64,000 bases of DNA, taken from Serpula lacrymans var. lacrymans S7.9. Taxonomy: Eukaryota > Basidiomycota > Agaricomycetes > Boletales > Serpulaceae. Shown here in pieces: positions 10,526 through 20,442 of this stretch; position 1 is the first letter of the stretch, and every line of letters starts with the position of its first letter. The stretch is taken from the NCBI RefSeq assembly GCF_000218685.1, contig NW_006763302.1:1036868-1100867 (forward strand), given 5' to 3'. The notes under the pieces were generated by a model. That model had not been told where the DNA came from, made no database searches, and saw nothing but the letters and a program-made list of their open reading frames with translations. Position numbers and translations under genes: made by a program.

Positions 10526-11131
10526 CCCCTGTATTTTACCTTGTAAAAACAACAAAGAATTCGATTCCAGACTTCTTCTCTAAATCTCAAGTTCACTACT
10601 CTGCTACTTGTGATCCAGTGTGGTCACAATACTTCCCACTGTTACCACTGCCATCTGCTGTCATCGTCACTCGTCATTTTTAAAAGTCACTGTCATCCCT
10701 TTTGATTAGAGTCCTTCTGAGCACTACAGTTTGTGCGTCAGGAGCCTGCTATCACTGGGAACCTCGTCACCTCGTCATCTTTATCATTCTCAAACCTACT
10801 TTGTGCTACGATTAGCAAGGTAGTGCTCATCTATACTCGTCATTAAGCCCCCATCTTCTATAAATTCAACTATCCCTCCTCCTCAAAACCCACACCCATA
10901 CCTCTCTGGGTTTTACTTTGAAGGACCTTCATACATACCACCCCACGAACAACCAGAGCACCCACTGTTCTAGGAGGCAAAGCCCATAAACAAGTTCCGT
11001 GGAATCTGGGAGGATTGTTTGTTAGTTTGTTTTTGTGTGTGGTTTTCTAACAACAGTTCTCATCATCAACACCGCATGCAGCAAGATAGATTGATAAAAT
11101 CACGGTTATACAGCAACAATTGACAGAGACT

Positions 11132-11263
11132 ATGGATGAAGATCAAGTTGATGACCGTGGCCCAGGCAGACAGAGGGACTTGGGGATCAGTAGTGACGAT
11201 GATAGTATGGGAGAGGGAGAGGAGGGCGTTGAAGAGAGTGAAGAAGTGTCAATTGCCCGTAGG
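11132..11263 (+). pseudogene. PIF/Harbinger transposase, 5' part (44 codons)
   Basis: This is the N-terminal acidic segment, starting MDEDQVDDRGPGRQRDLG and rich in Glu/Asp, open for exactly 44 codons up to the chromovirus insertion. The last five bases (gtagg) are the target-site duplication. The frame continues without a break at 23963 after the insertion (SIARR | HRAVIFLCAQQ). On the left the 1820-bp LTR lies only about 60 bp upstream, so the transposon's left terminus is missing or very short. Confidence 0.75.
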
Positions 11264-11615
11264 TGTCACGACTTGAACCAGAAGCGCTAGTTTGAGCGCT
11301 AGTTTCTTTTTCATTTTCTTTGATATCTGATCACATGACAGATAAGATATGTTAAGCTGCTGCTATTAGCGCGGATGACATAATACATAGACTACATCAG
11401 ATCACGTGACCATCACGTGACAAGAGTCTAGAACCATTACAAAGAACATCAGTCAGCGCCTCATGGTTGACTTCAGAAAGGTATATATAGTAAACCACCA
11501 TGTATATACTTTCCTCAGTTGTTGATTAATTCTCAATCGCTATCTTGTAACGCTACTTGTTTGATTTGAACCTTCGTCCCTCTGTTAGTTCGGTAAAGGG
11601 GATAAGGGTTTTACA
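11264..11615 (+). repeat. 5' LTR of the (+) chromovirus
   Basis: 352 bp, from TGTCACGACTTGAACC to gataagggttttaca. A TATA-like gtatatatag lies near 11481. The sequence matches the 3' LTR except for a 33-bp block present only in the 3' copy and scattered substitutions. Confidence 0.95.
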
Positions 11616-11628
11616 CAATCAACAACTG
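11516..11628 (+). promoter_or_regulatory. Self-priming pair: predicted transcript start and primer site
   Basis: CAGTTGTTGATT at 11516-11527, about 30 nt downstream of the TATA box, is the exact reverse complement of AATCAACAACTG at 11617-11628, which begins two bases after the LTR end. No TGG-type tRNA primer site is present. This is the arrangement of the Tf1/sushi chromovirus group, where the 5' end of the RNA folds back to prime reverse transcription. In the 3' LTR the motif has one mismatch (cagtCgttgatt). Confidence 0.8.
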
Positions 11629-12355
11629 CCACAAGTACCGTTTATGAATATAACAGCAACTATCCTAACCACCATTATCATCACCATCATCATCATTTTC
11701 CTCATCATAGCCTTATCTAGACACTCTAACCGAACCACCACTACCCTCCCACTTCATCACCTACCCACCCACCCCAACACCATCCTATCATTTTTTCCTG
11801 CCAACATCTCCCCCTCCTCATCCCAAGACTCGTTCGTCACCATCCCTCTGTAAATACATTTATATCATCATAATCTCCTTGGTGTGGAACCATTGGATTT
11901 TCTCGGCTTTACGTAAATTCTTTTTCGCTTTCCTCTGACCAGGCCGCGCATTTGCGTCCGCCAGTCGGGAGAAGAACCGACAGCTTAATAAGTGGGTTAC
12001 ATTGGGACAACCGTTCGGACCCCAATTTAATACGATACCTTTTACATAAATTCATAAAATACAAAAATAGTTACTGTACATACATAGTCAGTAGTGGGCT
12101 GAAGAGGACCACTTTGACTCAAAGAGAACAGATAGACTACTAGGATCTTAGAAAGCGGTGTATCGATCCAGCTTATCACTGGTGAACTCCTTTCTATGCT
12201 TAGTAGAGATTTTTACATTTGGATCGGAGAGCAACACATTTACTCTCAAGATTATGTATTCAGAGGGCAATTCCCCTTACCAGAAATAGTACCCATCAGA
12301 ATCCCATCTCCTATAATCAAATCCGAAACTCCCCCTCCTCCCCAACTCACATTCG
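11629..12355 (+). other. Leader of the (+) chromovirus
   Basis: About 0.7 kb between the primer site and gag. It contains a short Ile/Thr-rich open frame driven by atcatc repeats (about 11646-11853), which I consider a composition artefact. It also holds a frame at 12196-12354 (FYIWIGEQHIYSQDYVFRG, then a Pro-rich end) that overlaps the gag start in another frame and is of doubtful meaning. Confidence 0.5.
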
Positions 12356-13474
12356 ATGTCAAACCTAGAATATCGAGATCTGCCCGAGCCATCCAACAGC
12401 ACGGACAGCTCATTTACCAGGGAAATGATGGACTCATTACCCAGAATAGACACTCCCCCCCCGAAAGAAGCGCGATTGGAAGCATTCGTAAAACAAGAAG
12501 TAGAAAAAGCAGTAAGACAAACACAAATGCATTACCAATCCCAGCTAGACGAGGCGCTCGAAGAAGTGAGCGTCTTGCAAAGAAAATTAAAGAAGCAGAC
12601 ACCGCCACCTCCAGAAAAGGTGGAAAGAAGTAGAACGGCACTAGAGAAACCCGAGAACTTCTCCGGAGATAAGAAAAAGTATACGGCCTTTAGAGAGTCC
12701 TTATTATTACACTTTGAAGACAATGCCGTACACTTCAAAGATGACAGAAAGAAGATAAGCTTTGTGCTATCTTTTATGAAAGAAGGAGAAGCCGCGGCCT
12801 TTTGGACCGATTGGCTAGAGAACCGAGTCAACGCCCAACAGCTGGGGCTCGATATTACAAACACATATGGAAGCTGGCCATATTTTGCGGACAAAATGGA
12901 GGAAAGATTCAAGGACAGCTTTGAAAAAGAAGCTGCCAAAAATGAAATATTGACCCTAAGACAGGGCAATGAAACCGCCCAAGCCTTTTTTGAAAGGTTT
13001 GAAGAAAAGAAACGATGGGCGGGGTATACAAACAGAATAAACGAAGAATTCCTGATATCTCTACTCAGAAGGAACATGAACAAGCCGCTAGTAGACAGGG
13101 TGATCTACGGCGGGCATATTCCCAGAGATTACCAAGAGTGGAAAAAGGAACTTATCAGAATAGACTATATTTGGAGAGAAAGGGAAAAAGAGAAGAAAGG
13201 CTCCAAAACGGGGAAGAAACCCTATTCGGAACAAAAGAAGGAAGCGGAAAAGAAGAGAGACGGAACCGGGTATACCTATACCGGTAACGGAGAAAGAATG
13301 GAGGTAGATAAAGCGAAGTTCCACACCGAGGGACGATGCTACCGATGCGGAGAAAAGGGACATAGAAGCTTCAAGTGCAAAGACGCACAAAAGAAGAAGC
13401 CACAATTTAATGTCCGAGAGTTCTTAGAAAAGATGACAAAAGAGGAAAGGGAAAAACTCCTTGAGGGTTTTTAA
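12356..13474 (+). CDS. gag: Gag of the (+) chromovirus
   Basis: 372 aa, starting MSNLEYRDLPEPSNSTDSS. It has an N-terminal coiled-coil-like stretch (VKQEVEKAVRQTQ, EVSVLQRKLKKQ), a retrotransposon gag core (PENFSGDKKKYTAFRESLLL to RRNMNKPLVDRVI), a Lys-rich basic region, and one CCHC zinc knuckle CYRCGEKGHRSFKC. It ends LLEGF-stop. The open frame is intact, unlike the rest of the element. The stop is preceded by a -1 slippery heptamer, and pol continues in the -1 frame. The role is virus-like particle formation and RNA packaging. Confidence 0.92.
   Translation: MSNLEYRDLPEPSNSTDSSFTREMMDSLPRIDTPPPKEARLEAFVKQEVEKAVRQTQMHYQSQLDEALEEVSVLQRKLKKQTPPPPEKVERSRTALEKPENFSGDKKKYTAFRESLLLHFEDNAVHFKDDRKKISFVLSFMKEGEAAAFWTDWLENRVNAQQLGLDITNTYGSWPYFADKMEERFKDSFEKEAAKNEILTLRQGNETAQAFFERFEEKKRWAGYTNRINEEFLISLLRRNMNKPLVDRVIYGGHIPRDYQEWKKELIRIDYIWREREKEKKGSKTGKKPYSEQKKEAEKKRDGTGYTYTGNGERMEVDKAKFHTEGRCYRCGEKGHRSFKCKDAQKKKPQFNVREFLEKMTKEEREKLLEGF
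13465..13471 (+). promoter_or_regulatory. -1 ribosomal frameshift heptamer at the end of gag
   Basis: The codons GAG GGT TTT TAA give the X XXY YYZ heptamer G GGT TTT immediately before the stop. Slipping back one base opens LRGPAVPHRPTEPKDVL, which leads into pol. The identical arrangement occurs in chromovirus F (63052-63058). Confidence 0.75.
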
Positions 13475-15073
13475 GGGGGCCAGCGGTACCGCATCGACCG
13501 ACTGAGCCTAAAGATGTTTTGAATCGATTTCTTCCTTTGACTGTAGATATGTATGACTCAGAATTGTTACGCTGCAGCTTTAGCGCGGATGACAATAAAA
13601 CTATTTCCACCCAGACAAAGAAAGAAATCTGAAACAAAAAAGATGCAACTAGAGTGAAAGCGGCGCAGAGTGATCAGACATCCGCAGTTCCGACGGCGGG
13701 CGAATCACTAAAAGGCGCAGCATTTACGATAGAACCTAAGATTCCTACACCCAATGCGGCAAGCTCTACGGAGAAAAACGCAGCAGAGACTGTAGAAGAG
13801 AGGTCAGGAACCCCTCTAAAAAAACCTAGAACAGAAGTCTGGACCCCAGAGTGGGTAGTAGACAGGCTAAAAGACCAAAAGGAAGAAAGATCCATTGGGA
13901 TTCTAAGTGCCTGGACACATAAAAAGAGAGCGAGAGAAGTAACCCGGGAAACGATAAAAGAAATCAACCGGTTACCAAAAGTAGAAGCTATACAAGCGAT
14001 CATAGAAATTGCCTCCCCAAAAAAGTACATCAGGGGCACCCAAGGCAATCAAATGAACGTAAAATGTAAGCTTACTACATTAGATACTCTCCAATCAGAA
14101 ACAGTCGAAGCACTATTGCATAGTGGATGCACGGGGAGTTGCATCGACTCCCAATTTGTTAAAGACAAAAGATACGAAACAAGGAAAATACTGAGACCTA
14201 TTCCAGTTTACAATGCAGATGGAACTCTTAATAAAAACGGAGCCATCAACAAATTTGTAATACTGCTCATGGAAATCGACGGACACGTCGAGAAGATACA
14301 TCTTGCCGTAACCAATCTGGGTAACGGAAAAATGTTTCTAGGACATGAGTGGTTGAACAAACACAATCCTAAAATAGACTGGAAGGAATCGAAATTGACC
14401 TTTGAAAGATGTCCCGAAGAATGCAGACCAAGAATCCAAATCTCTGATCCAGAGGAGGATCCGGAAATATTCTTTGAGGAACTAGGAGAAGACGAGAGGA
14501 TGATACAGGTGAATCTCCACAATTTCGAAGATGCCACGATTGACGATCAATATTACCATATCAGAGCCCAAGGCACAATGGCACAGAAGTTAGCAGAAGC
14601 CGCAGGCAAAGATCGAAAAGAAGGAGGATTCGAAAAGATAGTGCCAAAACACCTTCATCAATAGAAAGACATATTTGATAAAAAGGAGTTTGACACGTTA
14701 CCTGAAAGAAGGCAATGGGATCACGCAATTGAACTAATACCGGGAGATCACTCCCTAGATTGCAAGATCTATCCATTAGCAAGAGGAGAGCAAGAAGAAA
14801 TAGATGCGTTCCTGAAAGAGAATCTAGAATCGGGACGGATAAGACCATCGAAGTCCCCATTTGCATCACCATTCTTCTTCATAAAAAAGAAAGACGGGAA
14901 GTTGAGACCGGTTCAAGATTATAGGAAGCTAAACGATATCACTATCAAAAATAGATATCCACTTCCGTTGATTGGAGAACTAGTAGACAAGTTGAGTGGA
15001 GCGAAATACTTCACAAAACTGGACGTAAGATGGGGATATAATAACATCCGAATGAGAGAAGGAGACAAGCATA
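13472..15073 (+). pseudogene. pol: (+) chromovirus pol, part 1: protease and RT N-terminus
   Basis: The -1 frame continues from gag with one TGA at 13630-13632 (EI*NKKD) and a TAG at 14662-14664 (HLHQ*KDIF). The protease motif reads ALLHSGCTGSCID: His replaces the catalytic Asp at about 14119. The RT follows with RPSKSPFASPFFFIKKKDG, VQDYRKLNDITIKNRYPLP and TKLDVRWGYNNI, then breaks at MREGDKH where the minus-strand chromovirus is inserted. It would encode the maturation protease and reverse transcriptase, but cannot be functional as read. Confidence 0.93.
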
Positions 15074-15462
15074 TGTAACAACCAAGAGTTAGTTACTCTG
15101 GCGCACACAGGAACACACTATAAAGGTAGTGGAAGATGGGGAGTGGGTACCCCTTGGGCTGCAGTGAGTTAGTTGGTATACAACAGGAGGACTCGCTGAG
15201 GAGTCTCCTGGATCTATTGGGGTATATATACTACTACAGGTTGTTTGTACATGTGTACTATACAGTTGATGAAGGCAGTGGCTGATGATGTCATAGGGCC
15301 TAGCCCGTATGGCCAGCTCCACTGCGTGAGAGAGTTAAATCTAAAAGTAAAAGAAAGGCAACGCGGCGCGAGAAAGGGAAATGCCGCGTGGCACTTAAAG
15401 TATAAAGTTAAAGCGGAGAATAAAAAGGACAGGAGATGTCCGGAAATTGTGTTATCGTAACA
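15074..15462 (-). repeat. 3' LTR of the minus-strand chromovirus
   Basis: 389 bp, TGTAACAACC...TATCGTAACA as read on the plus strand. On the minus strand it follows the purine tract gaagggggtag. It is nearly identical to 20966-21354. Confidence 0.96.
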
Positions 15463-15473
15463 CTACCCCCCTT

Positions 15474-18400
15474 CTAAGGCTCGACTTCCAGGCGAGACCA
15501 AATTCCGGAGGTAGTGGTAAAATTTTCGGGCATAGGTTGAAAGAGGGAATTAAAAAGGTTTGAATCCATGCCTCTAAGCTTCCTGGGAGCTGAGGGATTC
15601 CTAGAATAAAATTCGCGAACAGCATCGCGGGAGTTTTCCAGATGGGATTCTGGTTCCCACGTTCTGTCCTCGTCTCCATAGCCCTTCCATAGGACCAGGA
15701 ACTCTAATTTTCCACGCTTCAAGCGTGCATCTACCACCCGTTCGACTTCGAACTCTTCTTCACCTTCCTGGGTGACTACTACCGGACCGGGCCGGTCTAC
15801 GCGCTGTCCCGGCAGCGGTCCTTTGTAGGGTTTCACACGGCTAATGTTAACCGTGGGTACCACCCTCATTCGTTTTGGGAGTTCCAGCTCCACTGCGTTA
15901 GGTTTGACTTCGTTAATCCGGTAAGGGCCAATCCACTTTTCGGTCAGTTTTCTAGACTGCCGGTCTTTTAATTTTAAGTGGTCGGTATCTAACCAGACCA
16001 GGTCGCCGACCTTGTAATCAGGGGCCTTAGAGCGTCTACGCTCTGCCCTGTTTTTCATCTGCTCTGCAGTTTTAAATAGCGCTTTGCGCGTTTCGCACAA
16101 GACAGACTTCATGTCTTTCGCCATGTTCCCAGCAGCCTTGTTTTTGCTTTTGCCAGGTTCTACACCCATTCTGGGGAGGTACAATCTAGTAACCTCAAAT
16201 GGTGCTTTTCCTGTAGCCAACGACTGTTTGATATTATATGAGAACTGGGCTATCTTTAGCCACTTGGCCCAATCCGTCTGTCTATCATTAATAAATATTC
16301 GGAGATACTGCTTTAACTCCTGGTTAAGTCTCTCCGTTTGTCCATCAGTTTGCGGATGGAACGCCGTTGATAATTTGGGTTTGATGCCCAGCATCCGGCA
16401 TAATTCTTTCGTAAATTTGCTAGCGAATTGCGGTCCTCTATCGGAGATCACCGTTTCTGGTAACCCATGGATGGACCATACAAAATCCTTAAATAGATCT
16501 GCCGTACCGGCGGCGGTAATAGTTTTATTGGTGGGTATGAATACCACTTCTTTGAAGAAGCGGTCTACCACCACCATTACTGAATCGTACCCGTTTGACT
16601 CAGGCAGATCCGTTGTAAAGTCCACCGATATATCTCGCCAGGGGCCAGCTGGTATCGGGTTCGGCATTAGTTTTCCCGCCGGCGGTTGATGAGAATTCTT
16701 GGCCATGGTACATCTCAAACAGGATTTTACGTATTCCTGTACGTCTTTGACCATGCCAGGCCACATGTAGTTTCTGGAGATCAACTCCATTGTTCGTTGC
16801 CATCCAGGGTGCCCAGCCACTGGAGTGTCATGATGTCTATCTATGGTCTTGATCCTTACGGACTCAGGCACATAGATTTTGTTTTTAAAATGAAAGAACC
16901 CGTCTTTCCATAAATAGTTTTCATTGCCGTCAAGGCGCGCCTTTTCCTCTGGGGAGATGTCTTTCCTGAAGACTTCCTGGAGATCGGAATCTTGCCCGAT
17001 TCTAACATTGGCAACCCTTGATTGATCTATCAGGGTGACACCTTTGTTGTCATCTTCAATGCCGTTGGCATGATCCTCTCTTCTGGATAAAGCATCCGCT
17101 TTTCCCATTGAGCTTCCAGGCTTATGAATTAATTTATAGTTAAACCTTGACAAATACACCGCGTAGCGGGCTTGTCTTCGGTTTAAGTCTCGGGCCGTCA
17201 TGAAGTACTCTAGGTTCTTATGATCGGTCCAAATTTCAAATTGGTGCCTAGCACCTTCTAGGTAGTGCCGCCAGTGCTCTAAAGCTCTAATGATGGCCAG
17301 CATCTCCTTGTCATAAATCTGATAGTTGCGCTCTGTAGGCGACAAACTATGCAATAAGTAGGCACAAGGTCTCCAAAGATCGTCAGGGCATTTGATTGAT
17401 AAAACAGCCCCAGTGGCGAAGTCAGAAGAGTCGGTTTCTAGCCGGAACTCTTTGTCTAACTCGGGAAATGCCAATATGGGCGCTGTTGTAAATGCCTGTT
17501 TAAGCTTGTTAAAAGCTTCCTGTTCTTTGGCACCCCAATGCCAAACAATGTCCTTTTTTGTGAGATCGTTCAACGGTCTCGTGATTTTTGCGAAGTCTTC
17601 TATAAATCTTCGGTAGAAATTGCCTAAGCCGAGGAAGGCCCTAACTCCTTTGACGCGAGTAGGTTCTGGCCACTCCAAAATAGCTTGAACTTTCTCAGGG
17701 TTCATCCTGATTCCGTTCTGGCCTATGATCATACCGAGGAAGTCTACTTCCTTCACTTTAAAATTACATTTTTCGGGTTTGACGAATAGGTCCCGTTCCT
17801 GTAAGTGTCGAAGGACTTCTTGCACGATCTTGTTGTGCTCAGCCTCATCGTCCGACTTCGTAAATATTAATAAATCGTCAATGTAAATGACGACACAGTT
17901 CTCCATATCCGCAAAGATCTCGTTCATCATGCTTTGGAAGGTCGCCGGTGAATTGGTCAACCCAAAGAACATAACAAGGGGTTCGAAAGATCCTCGGTGG
18001 CACGTGAATGCGGCCTTCCAAGCATCTTCCTCTTTGATTCGTACATTGTTGTACCCCCATCTGAGATCCATTTTAGTCAGGATCTTGGCACCAGCCAATT
18101 TGTCTACTAGCTGACTAATTAAAGGCAACGGATACGCGTTTTTAACCGTGTGCTCATTCACGTAACAATAGTCCATAATCATGCGCTTCTTACCATCCTT
18201 TTTAGGGATGAAGAACACCGGGGACGTCATAGGACTTTTGGAAGGTCTGATGTAACCCTTCCTAAGTTGTTCATCTATGAAGCTAGATACCTCGTCTCTT
18301 TCAGGAGTAGAGAGCGGTATCATGTGTCCCTTCCTTGGTTTGAAGGTGTCTTTCAAATCTATAGCATGGTCCCAAGGCTTAGCCTCTGGGAAGCACTCTG

Positions 18401-19340
18401 ATTTGTGTTTAGAAAAGACTTTCCAGAAGTCATGGTACTCGGGAGGTACCAGCCTCTTAATCTCTTCCTCAGGTTTTACCTCATCATCGTCATCGTCGAT
18501 CTTTTCCAAAGATCTGAGCTCGTAAACGTGACTAGCGTTTAACTTTTCGAGACGCTCATTGTGACGGACGTGATTTGGTTTACCCAAGTTTACACATTCC
18601 TGGGGACAACGTGACAATGTGACAACCCCTGTCTGCCAGTTGATCTCAGGATTATGTTTAAATAGCCAGGTCCAGCCTAAGATTAAATTAATCTTCCCTA
18701 GTTGGGTAGCTTCGGCAGTGACTCGTTCTCTGTGCCCTTGGTATTCGACCACAAAAGAACATTTGTGTGTAATACAGCCACCTGCGTTAAGCGTACCGTT
18801 AATGTTATAGACAGGAATAGACGCTTCTAATTTTACAAGGGGGAGTCCAATTTGCTTCGCCCAGACCTGATCTATGAAGATTCCGTTAGCGCCTGAATCA
18901 AGCAGTGCGCTCGTTGAGTGTACTTTGCCCCTGGCAAGGTTTTCCACGCCAACGTCTAAACGGATCTCCTTTTGGAATAAATATGTGCGCATCAACACAC
19001 ACCTTGGGATTTCGGGAAAGGGTGGCTCCGAAGAAGAAGAAGAAATAGAAGAAGGGGAAAATGACACATGTTTTTCTATTTTAGTTTTGCCAGAATCAAG
19101 CACCCTAGTGTTTGTCTCGCCGGGGCCACGCTCCAAGGGAGACGCTGGTGCAGCGGTAGTATCATAAATATTACAGTTACATTTCTTTATACAAGTACAT
19201 ACTTCTGATAACAAATTTAGAAATTTATTTACAAATTGGGGAGCCATCCCCGTCGTTCCTTTATTGCTCGTGCAACACCCCGGAGCAGGGGCCACCTTGT
19301 TGTGGTTTACTTCATTTTTACTAGGAGCTAAGGCACCCAA
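15474..19340 (-). CDS. pol: Pol polyprotein of the minus-strand chromovirus
   Basis: An open frame of 1288 codons counted from a non-ATG codon, expected to be made as a -1 frameshift fusion with gag. Domains in order: aspartic protease LLDSGANGIFID (about residue 145), RT with VNEHTVKNAYPLP, TKMDLRWGYNNV and the YIDD site (about 485), RNase H (TDSSDFATGAVLS), integrase zinc domain (H...H...CLRC), integrase core with SVDF, SDRGPQF and QTERLNQEL (the D, D, E residues), and a C-terminal chromodomain (FEVERVVDARLKRGKLEFL, WEPESHL; about 1190-1250) that in this clade guides integration to chromatin marks. All catalytic residues are present and no stop is seen. It ends SRLEVEP just before the 3' LTR. 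Confidence 0.96.
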   Translation of the reverse strand: MGALAPSKNEVNHNKVAPAPGCCTSNKGTTGMAPQFVNKFLNLLSEVCTCIKKCNCNIYDTTAAPASPLERGPGETNTRVLDSGKTKIEKHVSFSPSSISSSSSEPPFPEIPRCVLMRTYLFQKEIRLDVGVENLARGKVHSTSALLDSGANGIFIDQVWAKQIGLPLVKLEASIPVYNINGTLNAGGCITHKCSFVVEYQGHRERVTAEATQLGKINLILGWTWLFKHNPEINWQTGVVTLSRCPQECVNLGKPNHVRHNERLEKLNASHVYELRSLEKIDDDDDEVKPEEEIKRLVPPEYHDFWKVFSKHKSECFPEAKPWDHAIDLKDTFKPRKGHMIPLSTPERDEVSSFIDEQLRKGYIRPSKSPMTSPVFFIPKKDGKKRMIMDYCYVNEHTVKNAYPLPLISQLVDKLAGAKILTKMDLRWGYNNVRIKEEDAWKAAFTCHRGSFEPLVMFFGLTNSPATFQSMMNEIFADMENCVVIYIDDLLIFTKSDDEAEHNKIVQEVLRHLQERDLFVKPEKCNFKVKEVDFLGMIIGQNGIRMNPEKVQAILEWPEPTRVKGVRAFLGLGNFYRRFIEDFAKITRPLNDLTKKDIVWHWGAKEQEAFNKLKQAFTTAPILAFPELDKEFRLETDSSDFATGAVLSIKCPDDLWRPCAYLLHSLSPTERNYQIYDKEMLAIIRALEHWRHYLEGARHQFEIWTDHKNLEYFMTARDLNRRQARYAVYLSRFNYKLIHKPGSSMGKADALSRREDHANGIEDDNKGVTLIDQSRVANVRIGQDSDLQEVFRKDISPEEKARLDGNENYLWKDGFFHFKNKIYVPESVRIKTIDRHHDTPVAGHPGWQRTMELISRNYMWPGMVKDVQEYVKSCLRCTMAKNSHQPPAGKLMPNPIPAGPWRDISVDFTTDLPESNGYDSVMVVVDRFFKEVVFIPTNKTITAAGTADLFKDFVWSIHGLPETVISDRGPQFASKFTKELCRMLGIKPKLSTAFHPQTDGQTERLNQELKQYLRIFINDRQTDWAKWLKIAQFSYNIKQSLATGKAPFEVTRLYLPRMGVEPGKSKNKAAGNMAKDMKSVLCETRKALFKTAEQMKNRAERRRSKAPDYKVGDLVWLDTDHLKLKDRQSRKLTEKWIGPYRINEVKPNAVELELPKRMRVVPTVNISRVKPYKGPLPGQRVDRPGPVVVTQEGEEEFEVERVVDARLKRGKLEFLVLWKGYGDEDRTWEPESHLENSRDAVREFYSRNPSAPRKLRGMDSNLFNSLFQPMPENFTTTSGIWSRLEVEP

Positions 19341-19360
19341 GTGACCTAAGCCCCGAATTC

Positions 19361-19367
19361 GTTTCCC
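19361..19367 (-). promoter_or_regulatory. -1 ribosomal frameshift heptamer GGGAAAC
   Basis: In the gag frame the codons read CAG GGA AAC GAA TTC GGG GCT TAG, giving the classical heptamer G GGA AAC 12 nt before the gag stop. Pol lies in the -1 frame and is open through this site. Confidence 0.75.
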
Positions 19368-20357
19368 TGAGCCTTCATTTTGTTGACCTGTTGGTCATAG
19401 AAGAAGGCCCGGATTTCATCGTACGAACAACCGGCCAATGAGTGGAGCCGATCGTCCGGTTGTTCGGTTTCTAATTGGCGCGCCTGGCGCCCTTGGTTAT
19501 TTTTTTGTTGGCCGGCCTGCGACCCTTTTCTACAGTCTCGGGACATATGTCCCTCTTGGCCGCAATTGTAACAGTTGCCCTTGAATCTGCGCATCTGTCC
19601 GCCTTGGACCGCGCCGATATCCATAGGAGCACCCTGTCCTGGCTGCAGCCCGAATGGCCTAAACCCGTGAGAGTGATTTTGATGTTGGTTTGATGACCCA
19701 GGGCGCCTCTGGGGTGATGTGGTTTGTTTGGTGGACCCGCCACCTTGGTGCATAGCGTAGAGCTCCATGGCCCTACCAACTCGTCGGACTTCCTCGGCTG
19801 CCAGAGCCAGGTTGTCACTTCTCGTATCCTGCAGGTAGATCTGCTCTGCAATGCGGGGGTTCACATTGCGCTCCAGCAGTTCTACTGCGTGTTCGTTACC
19901 TAACCCTCCTTGGATGGAGAGGGCCAGGAACCGGGTGACATAATCATCCGTCCTCATGTTTCCCTGTTTGAAGGAACGGATTTGCTGACGCGCCCAGTCT
20001 CGCTCAGCTTGCGGTTTGAAATATTTTTTGATCTCTTTCTTGAGATCGTCCCAGGTAGGCCACACACCCGCGGTGTAGCATTCCTGGAGTCTTACTTGGG
20101 CGTATCGACCCGCCACAGGTCCTTTTAGGCGAGATAGCACCGCATTGGCTACCTCAAAATCGTCGGCGAAAGCGTCCCAGTTCGCCTTGACCCAAATCTG
20201 GAGCTTGATCCACCATTTGGCAAATCGCGCTCAGTCTCCTTCGAAGGCGCCAGGGTCAGCAACGACTTCGACTTTCTTGTTAAACTTTTTCTCTACCGAG
20301 GGGGTTGCTACAGGGGGGTTGGCCTGTATCTCGGCGAGCTGCGAGGTTAATTCCGCT

Positions 20358-20427
20358 ATCTGCACACGCATTGCGTGCAGTAGCGCATTCATATCTGCAC
20401 ACGCATTGCGTGCAGTAGCGCATTCAT
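20358..20427 (-). repeat. 35-bp perfect tandem duplication in gag
   Basis: Two adjacent copies of the same 35-mer (atctgcacac...gcattcat), 20358-20392 and 20393-20427. Thirty-five is not a multiple of three, so the gag frame is lost after residue 17. A single copy would read MRVQIAELTSQLAEIQ. Confidence 0.95.
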
Positions 20428-20442
20428 ATCTTGCGACGACAT

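Larger units (their letters stand above)
9252..11071 (+). mobile_element. 1820-bp LTR, copy 1 (long-LTR gypsy family E)
   Basis: It begins TGTCATGCACCAAAATTG and ends CATCATCAACA, an imperfect TGTC...GACA type terminus. Two further copies lie on the minus strand at 47786-49605 (1820 bp) and 58775-60584 (1810 bp); the latter is the 5' LTR of a gypsy element. The flanks are ccgg on the left and ccgc on the right, so the expected 4-bp duplication is imperfect. The left flank is a gypsy gag and the right flank is Harbinger DNA, so a rearrangement may be involved. It carries an ORF and a TATA box. Confidence 0.88.
19346..20442 (-). pseudogene. gag: Gag of the minus-strand chromovirus, broken near its N-terminus
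   Basis: It starts MSSQDMNALLHAMRVQI at 20442. A 35-bp tandem duplication (20358-20427) shifts the frame almost at once. Further on, a TGA at 20231-20233 interrupts AFEGD*ARFAKWWIKLQ; an Arg codon CGA is the likely ancestor. From there the frame is open to 19346 with a gag core (RLKGPVAGRYAQVRL, IKKYFKPQAERDWARQQI), one CCHC knuckle CYNCGQEGHMSRDC and the end KMKAQGNEFGA. With intact pol and near-identical LTRs, the broken gag is unexpected. Confidence 0.9.

Noticed and set aside
9252..11071. A perfect target-site duplication for LTR copy 1
   Set aside because: The flanks are ccgg and ccgc, and the two sides belong to different elements, so I do not claim a clean insertion.
11646..11853. Short ORF with a run of Ile/Thr that resembles a membrane helix in the (+) chromovirus leader
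   Set aside because: It arises from an atcatc/accatc low-complexity tract and overlaps no conserved feature; most likely chance.
13530..13620. Apparent LTR-like motif agcgcggatgaca between gag and pol, also present in the LTR
   Set aside because: The stretch is part of the -1 pol frame (ELLRCSFSADDN) and the match is too short to claim an inserted LTR.
15089..15322. Open frames repeated at 15089-15322, 20981-21214 and 8324-8587
   Set aside because: They lie within the 389-bp LTRs, are not ATG-anchored in a conserved way and overlap regulatory sequence; the repetition is due to the LTR itself.
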